NCBI GenBank assembly: GCA_905147135.1 | Contig: LR990046.1 | Location: forward strand, 11,314,501-11,378,500 | DNA length: 64,000 nt | Direction: 5' to 3' | DNA from: Blastobasis lacticolella | Taxonomy: Eukaryota > Arthropoda > Insecta > Lepidoptera > Blastobasidae | Part shown: positions 10,168 to 20,870 of the stretch, one piece after another | How the letters are laid out: every line of letters starts with the position of its first letter | How positions within the stretch are numbered: the first letter of the stretch is position 1 | Made by a program: the position numbers and the translations under genes | Notes under the pieces: generated by a model | What the model was told of the DNA's origin: nothing | Seen by the model: the letters and a program-made list of their open reading frames with translations, nothing else | The model's database searches: none

Positions 10168-10421
10168 TAAATAAATAAAGATTCGTGAACAAATTCACAC
10201 AGCGCCATCTAGCCCCAAAATAAGCAAAGCTTGTACTATGGGTGCTAGATAACTGATATACTACCTAAATACTTTTAAATACATACTTATTATACATAGA
10301 ACACCCAGACCCGTAACAGTAATTAAAATTCATCATTTCAATTTCTGCCCGGCCGGGAATCGAACCCGGGACCTCTTGCGTGGCAAACCGGCATGTTGAC
10401 CATTGAACCACTCGGGTCGTC
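10168..10421 (-). repeat. SINE family B, near full-length
   Basis: On the minus strand: tRNA-like head GACGACCCGAGTGGTTCAAT and GGTTCGATTCCCGGCC, then a body with TTTTAATTACTGTTACGGGT, TAGCACCCATAGTACAAGC and TTGGGGCTAGATGGCGCTGT, ending TTTATTTATTT. The head resembles tRNA-Gly but its ends cannot pair into an acceptor stem, so it is not a tRNA gene. It is the reference copy for family B. Confidence 0.85.
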
Positions 10422-10423
10422 AA

Positions 10424-12354
10424 ACTCGTGTTGGTCGTACTCTATCAAAGCTAATGAAATTTTGTAGACGTAATCTAGAAACCAATATCTAGGCCTGTGG
10501 TAAAATATATCGATTCAAAGTTGCCCCGGGCTTTAAGAATTTCATATAATTTAAAAAATAAGAGTTTTATTACAATTTTTCATACAAATTTAAAACCCTT
10601 GTAAAGAGTTCGACTTTAAAAATTAAAATTAATTAGTTAATTAGACATATAAATCATCTAAATTATTTTAAGGATAGGAACTTCTGAGTGGAAGGAAGCC
10701 TGAAAACTTCAAGATTGGAATGGGTGGTTATGTATGAGGGTGAGGTAAGTCGTAAACATTTTCTTTCTTTAACACTTTCTTTTTTCTACACACGACTTTG
10801 TTTAACACCCGTACCTACTCCGGAGTATGGGGTTGGTACCATTCTACTTTGCCGATTACAACGACGAACTACAATTGTAAAAGAAAATACTTTCTTGTAC
10901 TGACGGTTGGATTGACAACAGATTAGCAGACAAGACAGCTGTTTAATCAGATTGAGGAATCACATACTATCACTGTGTGATCTATCAGTAATAGGAAACA
11001 CACCTATACGTAAACGCAAGACTCTTAGTAGGTAGGATTTTACAGTTCCATAAACCTAGTTAAAGAACTAGGCCTAGAAAATTAAAACGTGATATCAGAG
11101 AAGTTTCGTAAAATATCAACGACCGCCTCAGGTCAGAAGTCACGGCCTTATTGAAATTAAACAACGCCGTCAAATCGGCCGTAGAAATGACCCCTACTAA
11201 GGAACTTGGCTAGGTACTTAATTGTTTTTAGTTAGACTATTCAGGCATTTTTTTTACATAGACTGATATGTGTATTCTCCTCCGGCTAGGTTCCAGCTGG
11301 TATTCAGTGCATATCAGCAAGGACTGCCAGCTTCACCAAAGAGTGGACTTTATGCACAAAACGGGAGGTGTCCGGCCATTACTAGTCGTCCGGCCAGACT
11401 TTGATGAATCTAACGCCCGCTCAGGCTCCAATCTAATTCCGTACTTTTTTCGAAATCATCTATTAACGTGTGACAAACATCGAAACATATTAATGCTTTT
11501 AAATTAATAATAAATATTACTTATTAGGGTTAGAATAGTCAGCCATAACTGAGCCCAGCAATGCGACCTTATGCCAAACCACAACACTACATGTCACACA
11601 CTGTATTATGTTGAGCGGAGTGTGTGTTGAGCAGACTATTTATTTTAATTTTAATTTATTAGGATCACTTATAGCTAAATTAGGTTAATTAATTTATTTT
11701 TACGAAGGGTTTATTAAAAGTTTCTAAGGCTATGGGCGGATACATGCTTGTAGAACCGACTCGAGGAACTAAGACTAAGAGCAACGGTTGTTATTGGAAA
11801 AAGGCTTTGGGTGGCCTCAACAATACAATCTTGATCTAGATTTAGTTTAGATGTTGAATGCTGTCATAAGTGCTATTGTAAGAATATTTTTAGTTGAGAT
11901 CCACGCAAAGCATTTGATGCATCATCTTTGACGACGGTACAAGTACATGAAATCTATCCTAGCAACGGTATCTTTGGCTATCCTGAGTTCGAACGATACA
12001 TGAGATTTCCTCCACGCCCGTATGTACCTAGAATCCTATGGTAGTGGCTGGGTATGTAAGTTGTTTTGATCCGGAGAAAACGTTATTGGGATTGTACAAC
12101 GGGCTTTAGTATCGGCGATCGGCGGACAATCGGCCCGATCGCCGCGAGCCTCGACAACAAAAACAGCTATTGACGAAATCCTATAAACAGAAAAAGACAA
12201 CATCATGTTTTCTGGCGCCAGACTTGGACTTAGAACTAGTCAGAGATTTATTTTTACAGATTTTTGGTGTTATTTATTATTTCACATGGATGATTAGCGA
12301 GTATGAAATTCTTAGTGTACCTTTTAGGTACTTACTTACTATGATTTTTTTTAT
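10424..12354. other. Intergenic with one GC-rich hairpin
   Basis: Mostly AT-rich. At 12113-12122 and 12135-12144 the exact complements CGGCGATCGG and CCGATCGCCG form a 10-bp stem with a 12-base loop. No coding or RNA gene seen. The segment 11275-11420 is more GC-rich without a recognised identity. Confidence 0.35.
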
Positions 12355-12361
12355 TACTTTA

Positions 12362-12500
12362 CTAGCCAGGCATTTGACCGCCACCTCACCTGATGGTAAG
12401 TGACGATGCGGTCGATGATGGAGCATGCCTGTCTAGGAACAGCCTATTCACTCTAGCCTTGAAGGCATCCAGACGCATCAGAGGTATGACGTAGCTACCC
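12362..12500 (+). repeat. LINE tail repeat C (GCCAGGCATTTGACCGC type), copy 1
   Basis: Begins CTAGCCAGGCATTTGACCGC and continues CACCTGATGGTAAGTGACGA, TGCGGTCGATGATGGAGCAT, GCCTATTCACTCTAGCC. Copies at 32447-32545 and 35212-35340 have the same order of blocks. Composition and layout fit non-LTR retrotransposon 3' ends. Confidence 0.65.
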
Positions 12501-13437
12501 AACATCAGTATTGGCCTCTGTTCTATATACCTACTTACTACCTAATATTACAGACTTATTGATCTAGATCAATAGACTCTTCAAAAATCTAGAAACATTA
12601 ACTCCTTCCCAATACGTATTTTGTCGTAGATTTCATATGTGATAGCAGTCAAATACTGATGATTGATATAGAGTACTTATCTATATATTTTGATTCCATA
12701 AATTTCTGCGAAAAGGGGTGTAAATAATAATCATAATTTATTTCAGAATATTATGTATTCCATTGCTTTTTTAGTAAATCACTAAACATTGCTATTTTAA
12801 TTTAAATCTTCCCCTTCCCCAAGGCGATGAAACGCAAGTAGGATTATTATATGAAAAAGCAATAACTGGTCCCTCATAAAGAGTTCATCTCTGAAATTAT
12901 AAAGCACCTAATTCTAAGTACAAATATTCTACCCACATCGAATCAATTCCAAGCAGAACCTCTACCACCCATCAAAAAAGAAATCGCATATGAACCTGCC
13001 CCTTAATCCAGTCCTGCACTGTCAGCGGACCGAGCCCGGCAATAGGCCAAATTAAAATTACTTACATGCAGGCACCTAATAGCTTTATAGGCGTGAATTA
13101 TTAATTTGTGCGGTATTGTCCCTCGCGACACGCACAATGGCCGCCTAGCCGCCCCGATCGTATCACGGGGCCGCACACGGTCACAGATCGTACCGCTAAT
13201 GAGAGATCCAGAGCTACATTGAGCTACATTCACCGTAAGTATCAGCTTCGATCAACTATCGTAAGTTTGTAGGTAGGTACCTTTAACTTTTTTCTGCTTT
13301 TATAATTTACTGTAGGTACTGTTTTCTTAGTCGCGAAATCAACCTCGTGGTGCAGACTGCACTTAGCCTCCCTAGAGTAGCAGAGGATACACCCCGCTAA
13401 GGAAAACACAAAGAAGAAGATGACCTTTTTTATGTTA
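12501..13437. other. Intergenic with a GC patch
   Basis: AT-rich apart from 13010-13215, where CpG-rich sequence includes GCCGCCCCGATCGTATCACG. It matches no repeat in this window and could be a conserved non-coding segment, but I cannot test that. Confidence 0.3.
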
Positions 13438-13550
13438 TACGGCAGAAAACAGACAAGCGAGCCACTTGACCGAAAGTGGTCACAGCCGCCTATGGATATG
13501 AACAACACCAGGGGTGCTACAAATGCGTTGCCAGCTTCTAAGGAGACCTC
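13438..13550 (+). repeat. LINE tail fragment
   Basis: Has GCCACTTGACCGAAAGTGGT, then AACACCAGGGGTGCTACAAA and TGCGTTGCCAGCTTCTAAGG. The same order occurs at 43437-43530 (CACCTGATGTAAAATGGTCA then AACACCAGGGGTATCG and TGCGTTGCCCACCTCT). Fits a jockey-like LINE 3' region. Confidence 0.55.
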
Positions 13551-13654
13551 TAATATACCTCTTGAATGATCACATGTCTTAGTCCAAAGAAGACACTGTG
13601 GCTGGGAGCTAATTTAACATCCGAATAATTCAATGTTACTCTTACATATCTTGC

Positions 13655-13745
13655 ATCAACGCAATCTTTGCGGGTGTCGTAAAAGGCGACTAATGTCTTG
13701 AGAGGCTGACAGAGCTAGGATATCCGTAGACCAGAACATGGGTGG
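13655..13745 (+). repeat. LINE tail fragment (GGGTGTCGTAAAAGGCGAC type)
   Basis: GCGGGTGTCGTAAAAGGCGA followed by CTAATGTCTTGAGAGGC parallels 34798-34870 (GTGGGTGTTGTACAAGGCGA, CTAACGTTTTCGAGGC). Both lie in the same orientation. Recognised as a common lepidopteran LINE 3' sequence. Confidence 0.55.
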
Positions 13746-14078
13746 CAGCGTTATCTGTTGTATATTTTAAATTACTACTGATATCTCTAACATGTCGGCG
13801 GGTACATGGAGTTCAGAGGAGGTGATCCTTGGCGAGGTGGGAAGTCGTCCGGGAAAGAGTGGTTTGGGTCCATTTTCCGGACGGACGTACGACGACGTTA
13901 GGTAGAGGATATCCTAGGCGACTTCGATAATGTCTCCAACCTGCTGTGCGGTCTCTTATGGGATGTTGATATAAGGTTTATGAATATTTTAAATAATGTG
14001 TTGGGTACTTTTATCTTTAAGACAGGGCGCTGGTACCGTGGTACGTTCGAGTCGTATTCCTCACGGGTGAGCGAGTCT

Positions 14079-14320
14079 GAAGTCTTTCTCTAGCACTATT
14101 AAGAATAAGAATAAGAATAAGAAATATTTATTTACACAAACAGAAACACCACAACACAAAAATTTGGAAAACACGACATTTTGTAACACAAGAAAAGAAA
14201 CAGTACATAAAAATTAACAAAAAAAAGCACATCAAAGCAGAAGCAAATAAAAGCTAGCACAGTGTCGATGCGAATGGTAGAAGATAAGATTCATGTTATA
14301 GTGCTAGAGAAAGACTTCGG
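14079..14320. mobile_element. Foldback around a LINE-tail-like core
   Basis: Exact 21-bp inverted arms at 14079-14099 and 14300-14320 (inner part TCTTTCTCTAGCACTAT and complement). Inside are an (AATAAG)n run at 14101-14122 and A-rich sequence like the inverted 3' end of a LINE. It may be a foldback transposon or an inverted duplication flanking a LINE insertion. Confidence 0.6.
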
Positions 14321-14342
14321 ACGGAGGTAGGTACCTCGTAGG

Positions 14343-14425
14343 GCGGCATCGGATCCGCTTTCCTTAGGTTGCAGCTATCCTGATCGACGATGGCCGCTCA
14401 ATTAGTTACATCGTCTGACCGAGTG
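14343..14425 (+). repeat. LINE tail fragment (CATCCGCTCCCCTTAGG type)
   Basis: ATCCGCTTTCCTTAGGTTGC, CGATGGCCGCT and CGTCTGACCGAGTGCCCCCT match in order 28896-28985 (ATCCGCTCCCCTTAGGTTAC, CGATGGTAGCCGCTTTCC, CGTCTGACTGTGTGCC). A shorter copy is at 35290-35330. Confidence 0.55.
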
Positions 14426-16624
14426 CCCCCTAGGTAATAATAAACAAGCGGTTATATTAATAAATGTTGTTGAAAAAATATGGAAGTAGGTAAGTAGAAT
14501 GCAATAACAATGTAAATCTTGAAAAACTAAAGTTCAATCTCGCAAATTAGGTAGGTAGTGGAATATGTTCTTAAAATATTAAACAAGGTAGGAACCTGAA
14601 TGATCTTTTTGTAAACGTTAATGTTCGGATCATTCGTTTATTATCCGTAGCGCATAAAAATGGAAGCCTCAAAAACACTTCATTATCCGTGACAATCGGT
14701 AATCAATCATCCAAAAGCCTCGCAAAACAATAATCACATTATCATTCTCCCATAATAACAAATGTATTCCCGAAATGCATAAAGAACCCGCTTTGTAAGT
14801 TCCTTTTTTTACAAAATAAAAAAAGTATAAAATATCGTCGCAAAGGCTGCTCTCCGGCCGGTCCAAATCGAACAATGTAAACTTATGAGCGAACACAATT
14901 TATTGAAAACAAGAAAAAATGAATACGAAACAACTTGACATATTGTTAAGGGACCTTATAAAATTATTTGCTATCACGCCATCCGAGACTTGTTACGAAG
15001 AAGCAATATTTAAAATGAATTAAGGATATGTCTCGGGGAACATGTATGGGAGACCTCGTTCGGCCCGCGAGATGATAAACGTATTGCGAACTAAGTTATG
15101 CTCTTTGCTACGAGTGTAACAATCCGAGATTGACGCTGTACGGCTGCGCAAGCGCAGCTCGAGCTGTCTATGAGAACCTCCGGGTAAGTAATTGCTGTCT
15201 TCTCGTTTTAATAATCACATAGGACCCACTTCAAGCGCGCTATTAATAATGCTTTGAATGAATTTTTCGAATTCCCAAATGTCATCCAGCTTATTAACCG
15301 GCTTCATTTTTTGTTTACGTTTTATTTGTTTTGGACAGGGCGTTTTGGTTTTGGCGCGGTCATTCCGACCTTTCGTTTTTTTCTCGCGTCATGCAATCCC
15401 GCCCGATGAAATATTGTTTAGAGTTAATTAGTTACCTATGAGGTTAGATTAAGTCTTTTGCCGTGAAATCGATCAGTCTGTTTGTTGATTAGGTAAGTAA
15501 GGACAGATATATAGTTGTTACCTGCTTAAAGATTAACAAATACCGAAAATTATTTAAATTAAAATAATTTGAAGTACCTTACGATAAATTTTATTAATAT
15601 GTTCAGTGGGTAGTGATACACATGACGATGGTTTAAGATGCTAACGTCTGGGTAGTCGTTACCCAGACGTACTGCGATTATTAGTTCTTGGAGCACCACC
15701 ATTATTGTTTCTCGACGGACAATTTATCACAAAAGCCGAACGTCAAACATCATCTGCAAAAAGATGCCACTAAATGAATAAATTTAGATTCCAATGCGTG
15801 TGATCGATAGTCCCGTAGATCGGATCTATAGATCATATCGACTTCGAAAATGGAATGCGTGAGTAAGACAAAATATAATTAATGACCGTCCTTCTAAATT
15901 CGAATCGGTCTGGTGCAGACACGTTGGCGTCGTCGCATAAACAAAGGGCAAAAAGTTTAGTTACGGTTTTTTGTATTTTTTAAAGTTGTTGTACATTAGT
16001 AGATGCACACGATTAATCATTGGTCGGTGGTATTGTTGCATCTGTCGCGGAGTGGCGGCCATTGTGCGGGCGAGCCCCGCTCTTTGATACCGCGAAAATC
16101 CTTCGCCACCTGTGCCACTATAACGGACTAATTCCTTTCAAATGGACTCCATCCATAGAAAATAGATTATTCCATTCCTCACCTTAATAAATGAACACAA
16201 TGAGAGCATAAAAAGTGGATGATGAACAAGCAGAACGATACGAAAATAATTGTGAAATGATATACTGGACTGCGACTGCGACTATTTAAAATTCAATAAA
16301 ATGGCTTGCTTTTTATATTTGAGAAAAAATATAATTGTATTTTTATTGGTATTATACATAGTTAAGGAAATTCTGGGTTAATCAAAGGGCCATTAGAAAG
16401 CGCAGAATGTTCTTCTTCCACTAGGTGAGACGGCGATCAAACGCCTGCCTAGACTAATAAAAAAAAGGAATAAAGCAATAAAATACATTAAAAAGCTACT
16501 TAATAAAATAAAAGTGTCCGTCTACCCAGCTTGGAGACTATTACCATACGCTCCACCAACGTGGAGGAAGCTAATTTGTGATACAGACATGTGTGGCTGC
16601 GCAATCAAACCGTAAGTACATACC
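14426..16624. other. Intergenic with short palindromes and GC patches
   Basis: At 15644-15654 and 15660-15670 an exact 11-bp inverted repeat (ACGTCTGGGTA) has a 5-base loop. At 15144-15160 lies CTGCGCAAGCGCAGCTC, close to an NRF-1/Ewg-type site. GC-rich pieces occur at 15040-15180 and 16020-16110. No frame or RNA gene is credible. Confidence 0.35.
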
Positions 16625-16850
16625 GTCAATAAAAGTTAACAAAACTACATAAAGTAGGTACTAGCCAGGGTACAATCAGACATTGTACACAGACTGTACT
16701 AGGTGCTGAGCGCGTAAAATTGCACATAAAACCGTGGGTATTGTCAAGAAACGTTAACAAAACTACCTTAAGAGCTAGGCAAAGTACAGTCAGACACTCA
16801 GTAGACTGTACCGAGTGCTGAGTGTGTAAAATCGCACACGGACACGTAGT
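16625..16850. repeat. Two-copy tandem duplication, period about 118 bp
   Basis: Copy 1 starts GTCAATAAAAGTTAACAAAA at 16625. Copy 2 starts GTCAAGAAACGTTAACAAAA at 16743. Shared later blocks are AGTACAGTCAGACA-like, AGACTGTAC, GTGCTGAG and GTGTAAAAT.GCACA. The copies are diverged by substitutions and small indels. Confidence 0.75.
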
Positions 16851-17388
16851 GCTAATCGCGCGCAGGATCCGACGGACGCGGTCATCCGTCACGGCGCGCG
16901 CGCACCTCTTGCTCTGTAGCTCGTGGGAACTGGGTAGGTAGGTATCGAAGCATCAATCCAATAACGCCTTTGTAAAATTGTTATCAATTACATTTTTGTT
17001 ATTAATAGTTGCTATTGCTTATCCACGAGATATTGCCATATAGTATCCACGGAAGTCTTAGGAAGAATCGATACTTATTGACATAATCCAACGTACTTTA
17101 TCTACTGTACGTTTCAATGGTACGTTTTAATACAGTTATGCGTTTTCTGCGCGATTTGTCCCAAATGTTTATGCAATTTTGGTATCTATACGAATGACAG
17201 AAAGGTTATTTTGTTATATGTAAACAAATGCTCCGCGTCTGCCTAATCACCGCGCAGTCGTCGGGTCACGCCCGCTTAGTCACCGCGTCATCGTTCGCGC
17301 CAATACGGTAGGTTACGCGACGTAATTATAGGCGGACGCAATGCGTAAGCGACGCGTACGCGATTTGTAAGAAGTAATGTATATAGGC
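16851..17388. other. Intergenic with CpG-rich stretch
   Basis: A CpG-rich block at 17225-17370 (CCGCGCAGTCGTCGGGTCAC, GCGACGCGTACGCG) abuts the foldback pair that follows. It may belong to a degraded element. No coding potential. Confidence 0.3.
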
Positions 17389-17485
17389 GCTGTCCTAATT
17401 GGCAACGGTACGACCATGGTCTCCCTTTGGTCGAGTGAGATCGTCGTACGACCACGGTCGCACGACCGTTGCCAATTAGGACAGC
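17389..17485. mobile_element. Foldback element with 21-bp perfect arms
   Basis: Arms 17389-17409 and 17465-17485 are exact complements (CTGTCCTAATTGGCAACGGT on the left). The centre contains smaller partial palindromes built from CGACCATGGTC and GACCACGGTCG. It ends three bases before the next TIR element. Confidence 0.75.
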
Positions 17486-17488
17486 ACC

Positions 17489-17565
17489 GTATTATCCACA
17501 GAAACCTGAAGATGAATATTTATTTATTTAAATAACTTATTTTATTTAGATTTCTGTTAATAATG
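17489..17565. mobile_element. Small TIR element (GTATTATCCACAGA ends), copy 2
   Basis: Left end GTATTATCCACAGAAA at 17489-17504 and right end TTTCTGTTAATAATGC at 17551-17565, imperfectly complementary. The core contains TATTTATTTAAATAACT, similar to the core of the copy at 9301-9412. A diverged member of the same family. Confidence 0.6.
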
Positions 17566-17692
17566 CTTTTGTCTTTTACTACTTCTTTACCTAGTCCTAT
17601 CCATAGTTAATGGAATGTGTGTTGAGGCTCCAATAAATAACGGAATATATAAATGCAAACTTACCTGATTCAGCGGTTATAATACCAAGATT

Positions 17693-17908
17693 ATCATCAT
17701 CTTGGCGTTAATATCTCGGTTGTGCTCTCACACGCGAGAGTACAGGGCCCGCCGCCTTGACCATGATCCTGCCTAAATCTGCCAAAAGCCTGATTTTAGC
17801 AGATCAGGTACTGAATTTTAGACGACCTGAGTGGTTCAGTTAAGGAACATGCCGAACCCGGGACTCGCGCTTACGAGTCGGACCCCTTAACCACTACTCC
17901 ACCGACTA
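17693..17908 (-). repeat. SINE family A, rearranged copy
   Basis: On the minus strand the tRNA-like head (GTGGTTAAGGGGTCCGACTC, CCCGGGTTCGGCAT) and part of the body (GGATCATGGTCAAGGCGGC, GAGAGCACAACCGAGATATT) are present. The direct repeat ATACCAAGAT flanks it at 17682-17691 and 17908-17917. In its middle, 17821-17840 is 20 bases identical to the start of SINE family B in the opposite orientation. Confidence 0.7.
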
Positions 17909-17917
17909 TACCAAGAT

Positions 17918-18489
17918 AATTATAAAAATTAATCTAGAGAATGTACGAATGTAGCAATAAAAAATTTCGTACCACACTCGTAGGCGTATTAAAGGTGTCC
18001 CTGTTTTATACAAAGTTTCATGAAATATATCGAACTCATGTAAAATAATCGTTGCTATTTAACATAATTAAATATTTATAGTTTTGAAATGTAAAAAATT
18101 TAACAAACCTTTCAATGAGTTATGATAGTTTCTGAGAACACTCCTCATCTTTCTATTCCGGACCACTAAACTATAACACACGTTAACTTAGACAAAAAAA
18201 GACCAAACCTATATGCGACCGGTTTTTTCACCTGACAACACCCAACATTTGGTTTTTGTAAACCATTTGGAAAATTAAATTATAGGTTATAATTTTAATA
18301 TGATAGGTGCATAACATATTTTATCTTGAGATGTGTTAGAGATTTTATCAGCATTTTGATCATTTATTTTATTTTAAACTGACAATTCTAGGGTTTATTT
18401 AAATAGGCCCCTAAACTATGGTACTTTATTTCTCCTACCTACAATCATTTGAATAGGGACAGGCAAATTATCGATGTCAACTGACTTTA
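17918..18489. other. AT-rich intergenic, nothing recognised
   Basis: No frame, palindrome or repeat match seen. Confidence 0.3.
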
Positions 18490-18893
18490 ATTAATAAATA
18501 AATATGCTTGGACAATTCACACAGCGCCATATAGGTAGGGCCAAATTAAGCAAAGTTTGTGTTATGGGTGCCAGAAAACTGTTAAACTATTTATACAGGG
18601 TGTTACATAATATATATATGAAGCCGTGAACTGGATGGAGTGCTAAACGTATGAAAATGATAGGTACAATTATTTTTGTCGTACGTGGAATAATTGTATC
18701 TATCGTTTTGTTACATTTAGCACTCCATCCAGTACACGGTTTCATACACATATTATGTAACATTCTGTATAACCCAAAGACCTGTAACAGTAATTAAAAT
18801 TCTTCATTTCAGTTTGTGACCGGCTGGGAATCAAACCCGAGACCTTTGTGTGGCAGACCGGCCGGCATGTTAACCAACTGAATCACTTATGCC
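18490..18893 (-). repeat. SINE family B, split by a younger element
   Basis: Outer parts match the copy at 10168-10421: TTCACACAGCGCCATATAGG, AAAGTTTGTGTTATGGGTGC, then after the insert CTGTAACAGTAATTAAAATT and TCAAACCCGAGACC. The tRNA-like head end is degraded. The interruption is the TIR element at 18596-18767. Confidence 0.75.
18596..18767. mobile_element. 172-bp foldback/TIR element nested in SINE B
   Basis: Ends CAGGGTGTTACATAAT and ATTATGTAACATTCTG with TA immediately outside both, as in Tc1/mariner-type insertion. Much of the interior is also inverted (GGATGGAGTGCTAAA against TTTAGCACTCCATCC). Its position inside SINE B fixes the order of the two insertions. Confidence 0.8.
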
Positions 18894-19103
18894 AGTTTTG
18901 TACGTAGAGCGCAACGTTGAAATATGAAAATCTCTACCTAGAGCACTACGAGCGAAAGGTATCTTATCGATAGCTGTTTTTCATTAAATTAAAAGTACTT
19001 AAATGAAATTGCTTGCTCTTGAACCGCCCTAGTTACGTACTTAGGTACTCGTAATATGAAAATAAGCGGGCATAATAAAAACAACTCCTCTAGGGAATGG
19101 TCT

Positions 19104-19215
19104 TCATCATCATATCAGCCGAAAGACGCCCACTACTGGGTATAAGCTGATGAGATCTCCACAAAGGCCGGTCTTGAATGAGCTACAAAGTTGTGACCTT
19201 AACAACATGAAGGTA
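19104..19215 (-). repeat. RTE-type LINE 3' end fragment
   Basis: CATCATCATATCAGCCGAAA, ACGCCCACTACTGGGTATA and TCCACAAAGGCCGG are the reverse complement of the common RTE 3' end (...TATGTCCAGCAGTGGACG...GATGATGATG). Diverged. Confidence 0.5.
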
Positions 19216-19618
19216 GTATGTAGGTACCAACCTATATGTAGGCAAGAAAACCCACTCCGCTCGATTAAAAATCTATCCGCAACTTAACCAATATTTATCG
19301 ATTAAAAAATCACTATCTCAGGTATCAAAAACATAGGAGAGGCATAAAGATCGCATCTACAAAGGGCCGCGGAGCCAGCGGCAGATCTCCGAAGCAATCA
19401 AGGCTCGCTCTAACGACATATTTTTTCCGGAAAACATATTTTTTCGGTCGCAGCGAAAAAACTGTGCGGCCGCGACAAAAGACGATCGCGGAGATTGTTC
19501 CAGAGATAAAGGGACGATAAATAACACGTTCCTATGCGGGAGGCTTTTCTAACAGCTTCTATCGGTTGCTATTGGGTATCTTTAGAGAATTTATTGTTCT
19601 AGTATCATGTACCATGTA

Positions 19619-19870
19619 GGGCGCGTCGGTGGCGTCGGTCGGCATTGTACGCGAGAGGTACCGAGTTCGATCTTTAGTGCCGCCACGTACCAATCACTCT
19701 TTTTTGGGTTATGTTTTTTGGTTGTACACTAACCGATGTTTGTATGTGAGGCAAAACATCGTGAGGGAACGTGCACATTCAGGCGACTGAATCCCTGATC
19801 CATTCTTGTCAGGTTTTACCGTAATTAAACAAATTACCTGATTTGCCAAATCCTAAACCGTGGTCGTAAA
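19619..19870 (+). repeat. SINE family A, old copy
   Basis: CGCGTCGGTGGC start, TACCGAGTTCGATC box-B-like block, CACTAACCGATGTTTGTATG, GTGCACATTCAGGCGACTGA, then CAAATTACCTGATTTGCCAA. The second half is shortened. A box A region is damaged, so it is probably inactive. Confidence 0.7.
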
Positions 19871-20470
19871 TATCCCGAACCCGATACGTGAAAAAGCTCT
19901 CAGAAACAAGTTTTTAATGTACCTATATAGATTAACCATAATTGGATTTATCAACACATAATTAGGCTAGGATTCTGAATTTATTTTAAGACCTAACTCT
20001 ACGAAATGGGGATGTGACTTGCGAGTCATGTTCACGTTCAAAATGGCAGATATAGATACTTTCCTGCCAATTATAGGTACTCAATCATACGGAATTTGAT
20101 TATATTAACAAGGAAATTTCTGACTAATTATTTATTATTTCCGTGTTAACAGTTGATATAAAATGAGGCGAGACGATATAAATAGACAAACCGAACAGGA
20201 AACGAAATGAAGAATATTTAAATATTTTTTCAATAAATAGGATCAAGTAATGAGAGTGAGTGAACAAAGCTGTTTTGCTTTTCAAAACGCCAACATTATA
20301 TGCAAAATCAGACGCAAGTAAGTTTTCAAAGCCTTTCTAGCGCTGGAAGAGTTGTGGAATGATTTTAAATGTTTCTTTTTCGTGTGAGAATCGTGACTAG
20401 ACCAGTAGGTATGTGTTCGGTCTCCCATAGTCCCATGAGACGAGTCTATGAAAATATTTTAACAGGTCAG
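19871..20470. other. Intergenic, nothing recognised
   Basis: AT-rich without supported features. Confidence 0.3.
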
Positions 20471-20474
20471 TGAC

Positions 20475-20605
20475 AAACGAGTATACAGGTGATAACTGTC
20501 GGCCATAACACCTACGACTCTTGCACTTCAGTTTCATAAGGCTGTGGTACCCATCCAAGCGAACTCCTCAGGCTTGTCAGCGTCCTACCAGAGACGTCTA
20601 TCCTG
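20475..20605 (+). repeat. LINE tail fragment, partner of 31815-32090
   Basis: GTGATAACTGTCGGCCATAA, CACCTACGACTCTTGCACTT, then CTGTGGTACCCATCCAAGCG and CTCCTCAGGCTTG. The partner reads GTGGTAACTGTCGCCCATAA, CATCTACGATTCATGCACTT, GTGGTACTCACCCAGGC, CTCCTCAGGCTTG, with about 120 extra bases in between. Confidence 0.6.
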
Positions 20606-20721
20606 TAGATAGTCCTTGTAACTACACTCTCTTCTAACAACACCTCTACGATAACAAAGATAAACTTTTTACAGACACGTATCTCTTTACGATTTAAACA
20701 TTGTGATGTAACCTGTAAGGC

Positions 20722-20870
20722 TACTGAAAGTGTAACCATGATCCAATCCGGTCAGGTTCCCCTGGTAGCAGGGTCACGGAGGTCAGATGGCAGTCGCTCC
20801 ACTATAATTACCTGATCTGCCAAATCCTGGATCATGGTCCGGGACATTAACGTCAGCATGATTATTTTTT
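20722..20870 (+). repeat. SINE family A, 3' half
   Basis: Close match to the body of the 6547 copy: GTGTAACCATGATCCAATCC, GGCAGTCGCTCCACTATAAT, TCCTGGATCATGGTC, then ATTAACGTCAGCATGATT and a T-run. The tRNA-like head is missing, as expected from 5' truncation. Confidence 0.8.

Noticed and set aside
10345..10421. tRNA-Gly-like sequence on the minus strand
   Set aside because: Boxes A and B are present but the ends cannot form an acceptor stem, and the sequence continues into the SINE B body shared by other copies.
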